From: Lenzites betulinus
Taxonomy: Eukaryota; Basidiomycota; Agaricomycetes; Polyporales; Polyporaceae
Direction: 5' to 3'
Assembly (NCBI GenBank): GCA_022264855.1
Contig: JABYQU010000010.1
Coordinates: 744,001 to 808,000 of the forward strand
DNA: 64,000 nucleotides
Part shown: positions 39,351 through 49,323 of the stretch, one piece after another
How the letters are laid out: each line of letters begins with the position of its first letter
Numbering within the stretch: position 1 is the stretch's first letter
Notes under the pieces: model-generated
What the model was told of the DNA's origin: nothing
Databases searched by the model: none
What the model saw: the letters and a program-made list of their open reading frames with translations, nothing else
Translations under genes and position numbers: made by a program

Positions 39351-41934
39351 CAGCACGCGGGCGCCGGGGGCGGGGTGGGCCAGCGTAGCGAGCGACGAGC
39401 GTGGTTCTCCGCCCGTTCCCGTGCGCGCGTCCCCAGCTCTGGCCCCCGCCGGGCCGCGGCTGCCTGTTGGGTGCGGCGGCGCTGGGGCAGAAGCCTGCCG
39501 CTGTCCGGCTAGCAGCCTGAAACACGAAGAAGCCTTCGGGAGGCACCCCGCGCGCTTCCCGCCCCCCTACTGGTCCCGTCGTGGCGTCACGCGTCTCCGC
39601 GCCCTCCTACAGGGGTGCCACTGACGTTACGCTGCTCATCCTCCGCACGCCCTATCGTCCCCCGCTCCCCTGGGTCATCCACACATCCCAGCCCGCCCAA
39701 TGTCCGGAGCCTGTACGCAGCCAGAGAGAGGTACGCGCACCACCCGCGGAGCCCGGTGGGGGACCGTGCCACTCGTCCCTCGCCCCTGCGCGCGCGACTG
39801 TAACTCCCGCTGCAGTGTACATATTCCCGTTTGCAATGCACATATCATATGCATATGTCCATACCCGGCTCTGCCCCCCGCGCGTCCTGTCCTCGCACGA
39901 GCCGCCGCCGCCGCGTCACTCACGCGAAGCGTCCGCTCCTGCGATTGCGCGCGCGCCGCGATAGCCCCATCACCGTCACGAGGTTATCGGACGACGGGGC
40001 GGGGCGGGCGCGCACAAGTACTGGCACCCGCTGGTTTCTGCCCCGCTTCGCGCGATTAGGCAGGACGCGTCCCATGGCGGGCTGGGGCGCCTCGTAGTCG
40101 TCCACGGTGCCCCTCCTCTGGCGTCGGCGGGACCCCGGGGAGCCCCACAGCCGGGCGGGCGGGAGGCGCGCGCATCTCGGGCCTCGATTCGGTCTTCATG
40201 TAGATCTCTTGCCCCGACCCCGGCTCGCCCGTCCCCGGCTCCCGATTTACAGCAGCAGTCCTGCAGGTCGGAATATTTCAATACTGTACTTATTTCAATG
40301 GCTTCAGGGCGCGCGAGCTGCAGGGACTCGGGAGGAGATCCGTGCACGCATCCGACTCCGACTCCGCACCAGGATCCGGGCTGCTATATCTTGTATATCT
40401 TGCGCCGACTCCGGATGGAAAGAGCTCTGTGTATTATCTAACCCGCGCTCGTGTCGCGAGAACATAGAACAGACAATCAGGCATATGCGTGTGTATGTAT
40501 CTGAGCCAGGAGCGTTGCAGGTTCCAACGCCCGAGCGGCGCGCATTAACCTTCCGGGGATGCACGTCCGTCAGCCCGAGGGAGGCGGTCTCGCGCACACG
40601 CCCCCGACCTCGGCGCGATTCAGACCGGCGGGAGAAGCCAAGCGTGGGCTCGAGAGTCGAGAGCGGCTGGTAGTCCCTGGTAATGACTAGTGAGACTGGG
40701 CGGGCGATGAAACTAGTGCGCAGTGTGCAGTGAGACACGGTGCATGGCGTGCGCGCGGGCACGAGCTCTAAAGATCTAATAGCTACAGCTGCTGTACATG
40801 TGTGTGGGGCTATCGGGGTGTTGAGACATGCTCACGGCCACCGACCGATGCGCCTGTGCGCTGTGCGGATCGGCCACTGGCACCGGTCGCCGGCGGGACG
40901 GGGACCCACATGATTATGCGCTTCTACTGCCGGGTTGGACTGGCAGGCGGGACAGTGGACGGGACGGGAGGGCGCCGGGCGGGAGGAGTAGATAGACGGG
41001 ACGGCGGGACGGCGCACGCCGCACCATATGGCAAAATAAAGGCATCGCAGCGCCTGTCGACGCCGTTTTTCGGGGTCTGTATGTAGAAGCGGGCTGAACA
41101 CAACTCGCGCGTCGAAACAGACGGGGACGGTTCGGAACCTGAGGCAAGAGCACCTCGGACTCGGAGGCGAAATTCCGTCGCGCAGCGCCTGCAGCGCGTC
41201 TGGGTATGCGTGGGCCCGCGCGGAACACTGAACATGCGGCGTGTCCTGTGTATAATAGTCATCCGTTGTTTCCGGCGACGAGCGAACGAGGTGCCATTGT
41301 GAAACGTCGAAACTCTGCAGATGCCGGTGATGAGTAATACTACATACTGGGAGAAATTTCGTGCACGTTCGCGGCGGCGGCGGGGGCCAGATGTTTCGCG
41401 TCATGGTGCAACGCCCGGCCACGGCCACGGCCACGGCGGGAACCCCCCTGCGCTTGCAATACATTAGTAAAAATGCCAGACGTTCCTTGCAGAATCTGTC
41501 ATACAGAGAAAAAGAAAAACATGCCGGGGCTCACATCCGCCGCACAAGATGTCATCCGCAAGCCTGTGTACAGTCGCCCTTGCCCTGGGTATACAGTACA
41601 GCTCGCCCATCCGCGTCCCAAACGCCGACGGACGTCGTGGCAGAGAATCACCGCGCCAGCAGAACGGTGAGCCGCGCGCCCCGGGCCCACAGGAAGCCCC
41701 CAGCACAGGTAAGGCGGCCCCCGTGGATGCACATCGCAGGCGCACCCCCGTCGTCGTCGTCGTCGCCGCCACGATGCGTCCGCGCTGCACAGGAAGGGCA
41801 CATCTCAACAGCTTCGCATGATGTGTTGGCGTGTTGGCGCCGCGGCGAGGCGCAGGAAGATGGGGATGGGGCAGGCGCACCGACGCACCGTGGGTTCCTA
41901 AACATAATGCGTGCGCAGAGACAGACGCGGACGG

Positions 41935-41977
41935 ATGCGCAGACGCAGGCGCAGAAGGCAGAAGGCAGAAGGCAGAA
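41935..41977. repeat. AGAAGGC tandem repeat
   Basis: Four direct copies of a 7-base unit (GCAGAAG) preceded by two diverged 6-base GCAGAC/GCAGGC units. Located in the gene-poor region between ING and TRP-like genes. Confidence 0.65.
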
Positions 41978-42152
41978 GCTGCATGGCCCGCGCTGGGACC
42001 CGGGATCGCGCACAGGCGGGCGTGCTTCGGCGAGCAGATGTGCCCGCGCGGGATCTTCTCGCTCCCGTTACAGTGCGTGCGCTCGATAGCTCGATAGCAG
42101 ATTCAAGGTGCGCGGGATCGCAGGGAACCCGCCCGCCCGCGAGCCCGAGCCG

Positions 42153-42175
42153 AGTGGCAAGTGGCGAGTGGCGAG
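42153..42175. repeat. Short tandem repeat, unit GTGGCGA
   Basis: Copies of AGTGGCGAGTGGCGAGTG, the same core as at 28171-28192, suggesting a dispersed motif or independent slippage of a common word. Confidence 0.5.
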
Positions 42176-44340
42176 TGACGACGCAGGCTGTCAGCGCGGA
42201 CAGCGTGGTGGAGTTCAGTAGACACGCGTGGACGGTCGCAGCACGGACAATGTGACGGGACGGAGGACCACTGCCACCGATCAGTGCACCACGTACTGGG
42301 ACAGATGTCGAGGGGTGGATATCCAGCATCCTGCATCTAATTGCAGCGATTCCCACCGAGGCTGCGCGGGAGCATGCTTCTCGGCGCGCGCCGCGCCTGC
42401 CTCTGCCCAAGTCCCAGGTCCCAGGAGGGGACGCTGCCGGGCCTTACGGCGTGCGGGCCCTGCGGGGGCGGCCGTCGACTTCGCGCAAGGGTCGAGTGTA
42501 TACGGGACTGCGACGCACGACGCGATGACATGGCCTGCGCGCGCGTGAGACTGCAGCGGACGAGGCATGTGGGGGGCTCACAAATATAAACCGGTATGTC
42601 TTCCCTGCCAGTGCCGGCAAATTAACGCATGCAAGGATGCCGGTATGTCGCGTTTCTGGTGCCCCGTCCGTCGGGCCCTTCCGCGCTAGGGCAGAAGCGG
42701 GAATTCAGCAGCTGCTGCTGGGGAGAGGGGGGGGTGCTCCCGAGGAAAGACGGGGGGGCTTCCGATGCCAAATTGATCGCTTGGGACGCCTTCGCGCCCC
42801 CGGCATGCCGGTACACCATCAGAGCTCGCATGTCGGAGCTGACATGTCCATTGCGGAGTGCCGCCGGAAGCATGGGAGGGCATGTCAGGCTCGCTGTCGC
42901 CGGCGAGGCGCATGGTAACAGGCACGCCGTGTCGGGGGTGCGAAGGGGCTGCGAAGGTTTGTAGATGCGATGGATGGCGGATGCGGTGCTGCCTCCATCT
43001 CCAGGGACTTGGCTCGCGCGGCGGCGTACTACGTGTGTGGGCCACGAGATAAGTTATGGTAGTTCGGCATACGAGCTCGGGGGGAGGAACATACCTTGGA
43101 CACGAATGGGGGACAGCCCGCGGGTCCTGTCGCGGAAGCAAACCAGTGCATTGCTCGCCACTTCTCTGCTCCCTCGCCAGAGTAGGAAGGTTGTGGATAT
43201 GGCGTTGGCTGTGTATGCCCACAGTCGTTACTACAATCAAAGTGTAAGTGTTGATGATATCCTTCGTGCCGGAGCCGAACTGGGCTGTCAGCTATTGCGG
43301 GCTTACCACCATGTTGCGCGTCCGAGTACGTACCCTGCATAATTGACTTAACATCTGCACCTGGAGAACGGACCAATCATCCGAATTTCACTCGCCGTAC
43401 ATAATCCGGCAACTCATGCGCGCAGGACGACCGGGTTTGATCACAGTTCATATTGTCCTCGACGACTTGTGGCTAGGCTGCGAGCTATAATCAATCATGG
43501 ATGTTTGGACGACCGGGAGAAGCTTACTACGGCAGCTAATGAAACGGGTGGCATAGATACTTCAAGCGTGCAGATGCACAGGTATATGCTCGGGGCAAGC
43601 CTTAAGATGCACCATCTGTCAACTGGAAATGCGGTCATGACCTGGATGTCGGTCTATGAGGCTCGCACAAGGCTGTACACGACCTTCAAAGAGGGTCAAA
43701 CCTGCCTGACATATCGGACTTCAAGTTCAAGGGTTGTCATTGCTTGAGGATCGTGAAGTTGCATATACAGGGGATGCCCGCTATGACCGTGGGCGTACAC
43801 TCACATAGTTCCTTTCTGACAGCGGTGTCCGTTGCTAGCCTGATAAAACAGGCCCGGCATCTCACACAGGGGGACTTACATGTCGACTACCGTCATGTCG
43901 ATGTTGACACAGTTCGAAAAGAGATTCGCAGAGCGCGATGCATACGGAGAAGCCTCGGGATAGCCCTGTTTCGCGGAGCTAGACATAAACAGGTAAAACA
44001 CTAGGAGTAGTCGGGGATATACAAGGTGTCCTAGCGAGACAGAACGAGGGCCAGCCTCGGGCACATGGAGGACGGAGATGCGTTCGGTGAAGCATGCCGG
44101 CGACGTTCACACCGCTCCAACTTTAGACTACAGTGCGGGGCTTTCGGAGTTTGACGATCTTCTAACTGGGTAAGCACAATTACTTACCCACCTTCACTCC
44201 CGTCAATCAGCGACGTAGGCGCCAGACAAACAGAGCCCGTTCGACGAGCACCACGGTGACGCCTCATCCACCCATGCCTCTCTCGCCGCCAGCGTTGTAG
44301 ACGTCGTCCAAGACCTCTCGTCCACCTAATCTTGCTCCCC

Positions 44341-47300
44341 ATGACCGGCTTCCATGAGCTCCGTCAGCGGGGGCGCACTTCGCGCTCTGTGCTTCTCGTT
44401 CTCGCTCTTTTTCTCTCCGGCTTAACGTCCACCACCGCGCAGCCTGCCACGCTCCAATTCTCGGACTGCTTCTCCAGCTCGAACACCTCGCAGAAAGTCA
44501 ATGTCTCGACTGTCTATGCCCAGTTCTTCCCTGCGGGGCCGTCCAAAGGCGCCTACATCAACTTCACGGTGCTAGGAAATACGCCGCTGCAAATCATGGC
44601 CGCATCGGACGGGCCTAACCCCGTTGCCAGTACGTCCCGCCAATCCCTTTACCGACAGCGTAGGGTTAACAATGATGCGCCGCCTATCTAGCGACCCTAT
44701 TCACGACGACCGAAATTCTCACCTTCGAGCAACCTAATAGCAATACGAACTCATTCTTCTGCAACTCGCTGCGCCCGCCGTCCCCCCTCGGCACCCCCGA
44801 CAGCCACAACGGATTCTGCCCACTAGATGCCGGACCCTTCGCGTTCTCCTCAATGGTACCGCTTCAAGCGGGCTCCGAACTGGCGACCTTCGACACACGA
44901 CTGCGAGCACTAGACCCCTTCCAGCACGAGCTGCTCTGTCTAGACGTGAACACGACCGTACTTGACCCAGGAGCGGTAGATTCTGTCTACGGCCACGCAC
45001 ACATCATCTTTTGGTGCACGGTCGGGCTTGCCATAGGATATTGGGCGATCGTGGGTATCGCACGACTGGTCGCCGCTTGGGGCCGCGGGTCGTCTAGAGG
45101 CGGCAGCGGTGTGCTGGCCAAGCTCGAGAGCGCGGGATTCGTATTCGCCAGTGCACTGAGTGGAGAGCGGTTCGCATCTTCTCCTGCGCTCATGCGTTTC
45201 TGTGAGTCTTCTATGTTTTTGCAAGGGGCGAATGTGGCGTGACGTCATTTTTACAGGTACACCGTCCCTGCGGGATATCATATTCCACACGCAATGGTGT
45301 GCTGCCCTGGCCATGGTTGCGGTGCAGTGGCCCATGTTCACCTGTGAGTGGCGCACAATATCTGTTGGGAGTGCGAAATTCATTTCCCGCACAGACCCAC
45401 TGCTGTCGCAGACTGCATGGGCGATGCTCAGTTACAGCAAGTCTCACTTACATTGTATAAACGTTTATGACCGCTGAACCTTCCCCCAGATATCACGATC
45501 GCCCAGGGCAAGACTGATCACTGGAATCCACTGGCGGTTGAGCCTTTTGACCCGCCTTCAGATTTTGCCGATCAGTTCAGCGATCCCACCTCACCCATAT
45601 TCGTGGATAGCAGTGCGCCGAACTACCTCTTCCAGCTCCCCCTGAACGCCACTACCGGCATCCCCGCGTTCGCGTGGTCTGTTGGGTTGCGCCCCCAGGA
45701 CCTGTTCGCGATATGTTTGACCCTGTTCATGGCCATCATCGCGGCGACGATTGTGCTCAGCATTCTCGTCTGGCTCTTCGACCTATTCCTGTCGGCGTTA
45801 TCGAGCGATGGAAACGCCAGCCACCCGGCGGCTCCAGCCGTGGCAGGTTCGCGCAGCCCCCGTTATTCGGCGGGTAGCAAGGATATGCTTGACGGAGCCG
45901 GGACGTCCATGGGCGACGAGAACCGGTCGTTCAACGGCCATTTCCTGTTCCGTCCAGCCAAGGGCTTCCCCACCGGGCGATCTCTGTGGCGTTGGAGAAG
46001 CAACTTCATCTCCTTCCATGGTAGTGTTCTACAGGGGAACCTCATCCGCGTACTCATCCTCTTCCACCTTCCGATCACGATATTCTCCTGCTACCAGCTG
46101 AATCTGGGTAGACCGCAAGCGTCGTTGGGCTCTATGGTTCTGGCCGGCCTATCGTTCGGGATCCTCTCGGTCCTTATTCCGGCTTTCCTGGTACTGCGGC
46201 TCACGCTCACGAGGACCAGCAAGCTTTACGACGAGACTTGGACGCTTCTTTCTCTAGGGCCGCTCTACAACCACTATCGACACGGTTCCCAGCTCTTCGC
46301 ATGTACATTGTTCGCCATCAACATCGCGTTCGGTATCACCATCGGCTTCGGTCAAAGGAGCGGCACCGCGCAAGCTATCGTGATCCTTGTAGTCGAGGTG
46401 GCCGCCGCTCTCGGTACCAGTATCTGGTTGCCGTGGGGTCAGGGGGCTAGTATGGGCCTCATCAGTTTCTTGTTCTGTGTTGGGCGAATCGTCATTGCCG
46501 TCCTTCTAGTCATCCTGACACCAGTGGTGAGTCCCACGCTCTTCCGAAAGTACGTAACGCTAAATGCCAATTCTCTAGGTCTCTATCGGTGCGGGCGCGG
46601 CGCAATGGGTCGCATATGCCATCCTGTTCATCCTCGGCCTGATCTACCTCGCGTTCGCCTTGATGCTCCTCGTCAAGCTTATCGAGGCTACTTTGCGCAT
46701 CGTCGGCGGTATTGGATTCGGCCGGAGCAAACATGTGGTCGACAGTGGTCTCCTCGGGACGCTGGGTCTCCTGGGCTGTTGCGGATCCCGACGTCCCCGC
46801 CACTCTCGTGGTTACCGCGCTGACGCCGGTAAGCAGCCGCAAACGCTCATGCTTCCCAGACCCGCGCCGCCCTTCAAGGACTCCACACCGCCCTCTTCAG
46901 GACCGCCCTCCGTGCTTCGGCCGGAACACGCAATGCAACCATACCGGGAGGACAGCGACGACGAGACGGGCTTCATTATGGGCGCATGGCAACCGTTCCC
47001 GGGCCCAGGCTACAACGCTGTGGAGGAGCCCGCGCCTGCGCCTACGCCAGCGCCGCCGAAGTCTGGGTTCTCGAGGGTCGCGGGCGGCCGCGCGCATTAC
47101 GAGTCGCCTTACGCCATTGCGTCAGGGTCCACGCAGACGTTCCCGTCGGTGGAGCACCGCGGCGCGGGCTCGGTCGTCCAGCCGCCGTCGGTTGTGGACT
47201 ACACGCCGCCGGGCACACCGTCGATCGCGAGTGCGGCGATGGGCCTCCCGCCCGGAGCGATGCCGCCTGCGCACGTCCGCACGAAGTCGCAGACGGCGAT

Positions 47301-47652
47301 CATCGAGAACGTGGCGCCAGTGCCGCAGGCTGGCATCGTCGGGACGGTGGGCGGCGAGGACGATGTCGGCGCGCTCGGGCAGCCGAAGAAGAAGCACTGG
47401 TACAACAGGCGGAAGAACCGGCGCATGAGCGAGAGCGATGCGCAGCCCGCCCCGCCCCCCGGCGCACAGGAGGCCGGCCGCTCGTTCGTCGTCGTGCGCA
47501 AGCAGCGACCCGGGGCACCTGGCCCGTCCGGAAGCTCTTCGTCGTCCGCGCAGCAGGGCGAAGATCCGTCCGAGGGGGCGCAGGGACAATCCTTTGCGGT
47601 GCTCCGGGGGCCGGCGCACTCGGATCCACAGACTCCATTCTACGCAATCTAG
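44341..47652 (+). CDS. TRP-like / flavin-carrier-like fungal membrane protein
   Basis: Polytopic membrane protein with the layout of fungal TRP/FLC/Pkd2 proteins: an N-terminal signal peptide (SVLLVLALFLSGLTSTTAQ), a cysteine-containing lumenal ML-like domain (LQFSDCFSS, LCLDVNTTVLDPG), then about nine membrane helices, including HIIFWCTVGLAIGYWAIVGI, LFAICLTLFMAIIAATIVLS, ILFHLPITIFSCYQLN, GILSVLIPAFLVLRLTLTRT, FAINIAFGITIGFGQR and AILFILGLIYLAFALMLLV. It closes with a long cytosolic Pro/Ser-rich tail after LLGCCGSRR ending DPQTPFYAI. In yeast relatives these proteins act in ER or plasma membrane calcium and cell-wall control. That role is inferred here. Start at 44341 is set by the signal peptide. 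About four introns, including one near 46529-46579 that changes frame before the last helices. Confidence 0.85.
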
Positions 47653-48072
47653 TCGGTGGTTCGCGCTTGCTACGGCCATTTCTGCGCATACGCTCGTTGC
47701 CGTTTTTACGTTTTACGCCCGGTATACCTTAGTTTGGGACACTAGTCGCTGTACACCTCTCGGACAGTCTAACCTATTGATAGTTTGCTTTCGATCCTTA
47801 CGTAGCTGACACGCCGACCATGTACTCATATTCGCTCACATCGTATATCTCCACAGTAAGATACTAGTTTCACGCAGCAACCAGTCTGATAGGTCTGAAA
47901 AACTTGAAGGTGAAATTTGAGGATCGGGTGAGTTCGCCTCATCCGTATGCCGTACGTGTCGGTGGCGCGTTCAGTCACGATTCGCGTGTCCCGTGTCACG
48001 AACCCTTTCCTTCGCCACCACCCACCACGAGTACTCTCATCGTCTTTACCCAGGAAAGCATTGTTACGGAAG
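47653..48072. other. Short intergenic region, TRP-like to MYND gene
   Basis: About 420 bases with tandem orientation of both flanking genes. More AT-rich than the coding DNA, as expected for a terminator plus promoter. Nothing else seen. Confidence 0.5.
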
Positions 48073-48926
48073 ATGAATTCGTGCTTTTATTGTCAGAAAA
48101 AGACTGACGATGTCAAACGTTGTTCGCGCTGTCGGCTGGTCACATACTGGTAAGATCATCGTTTGAACACGAGGTCCAGGTCCAATGTGTGCTCAACCCG
48201 CGCATCCAAAGCTCCAAGGAGTGCCGGGAGATTTCGTGGAAACGCTCGCACAAGAAAACATGCAAGCTGAGCCCGCACTTGTTCGACGCGGACGGGAAGC
48301 CGAAGGCCGAGGCATCGGAGTTTGGCTCGCCCGAGTGGGTACAGGCCAAGGTGGACAAGGAACTCAGCAAATGGCTCGAATACTGGCGGCGTGTGTTCTG
48401 CATGTACGCTACGATAGCCCTCGACCTCGCGAATCATCCGCCCGAACGCGTGGTCACCCACTGGTCCGTATATTGCCTGCTTACTCTCGTGTCGAGTTGC
48501 CGGCTGACGTGCCCGATAGCCTCACCATACGCATACAGCCTGTCATCCTGGCGGCGAAGAGATACCAGTCATACTGCGTGTGTATCAGACGTTCATTCTG
48601 TGCCTGGAGGTGTATTGACCGCACCTCAGGCCCTCAGCGCGCAGGTCGAGTCCCGGGAGGACATCGAGAAGATGTTCCCGGACCTTGCGCCCATCGTCAC
48701 GGACCCCACGGACCTCACGCGCGCGCGTTTCGTGGTTATCCTCGAGAATACCAAAGGCGAGATCGTCCGCGTCCGCCTGAACCAATGGAACGACATGAAG
48801 ATCCCAATGTGGCAGGGGGTACCGAAGTCGGAGTCCCGCAAGCTCGCAGACGAAGCTTGCCTGATGGTGGTGCACGCGGTGAATGAGCTGGACCCGGCGG
48901 AGGTGACACGCCGGATGGGCATCTGA
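48073..48926 (+). CDS. MYND zinc-finger protein
   Basis: Start MNSCFYCQKKTDDVKRCSRC is immediately the MYND finger; the first intron (donor TACTG|GTAAGA) joins it to SKECREISWKRSHKKTC, giving the full set of zinc ligands (CxxC, CxxC, YCSxxC, HxxxC). After the finger come GSPEWVQAKVDKELSKWLEYWR, CMYATIALDLANHPPERVVT, and after further short introns VESREDIEKMFPDLAPIV and RVRLNQWNDMKIPMWQG. The last exon ends DPAEVTRRMGI. MYND fingers bind Pro-rich peptides; the C-terminal part is a conserved fungal region of unknown role with no SET domain, so this is not a SMYD methyltransferase. Cytosolic or nuclear. Exon edges in the middle (48450-48630) are uncertain. Confidence 0.8.
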
Positions 48927-49323
48927 CGCAGGGCCCTTGCACCCTTGACATAGGAATTGACTCATGTCTTGTATCAATGGCCTACGCCGTTCCTATACGC
49001 ATGTTATTTTGTTTACTACGCCCGTGCCAAACGACATGGCTGTTCACAAATCGACGGGGAAGCAAATATCCCTTCTCGAAGTCCCGCCTACGGCTACTGC
49101 TGGACCGTACATTGGAAGTGGCGTCATGAGATAGCTCATCTTGACCTTGAGGCTACCAATGAGTCTCATTGTCGTTTGCACACGTTCGAAGTGAAGAGGC
49201 GCTGAAGTAGATGTAGTAGAACTAGATAGGTGCGCTGTACAAGAAATGACAATCTTATAACCTACAGAGTCTACCGCTGCCCGTTGCAACGCAGTGTCCA
49301 AGGCCAGCCACACTCTTCTTCTC
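48927..49323. other. Convergent intergenic region
   Basis: About 400 bases between the stop codons of the MYND gene (plus) and the next gene (minus); it holds both 3' ends. No gene or repeat seen. Confidence 0.5.

Larger units (their letters stand above)
37993..44340. other. 6.3-kb gene-poor region upstream of ING and TRP genes
   Basis: Lies between divergently read ING (minus) and TRP-like (plus) genes. GC-rich to about 43 kb, then more balanced. Holds short tandem repeats (41419-41438, 41935-41977, 42153-42175) and a possible two-exon small gene (listed at 38972-39350). No other frame combines domain content, composition and splice sites. No transposon, tRNA or rRNA recognised. The promoter and leader of the TRP-like gene should lie in the last few hundred bases. 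Confidence 0.45.

Noticed and set aside
42965..43342. Plus frame of 125 codons in the ING-TRP spacer
   Set aside because: No domain or partner exon; equally long frame on the other strand.
46986..47732. Second long plus-strand frame over the TRP-like tail
   Set aside because: Overlaps the C-terminal tail in a different frame; the true frame continues from the last membrane helices and ends at 47652.
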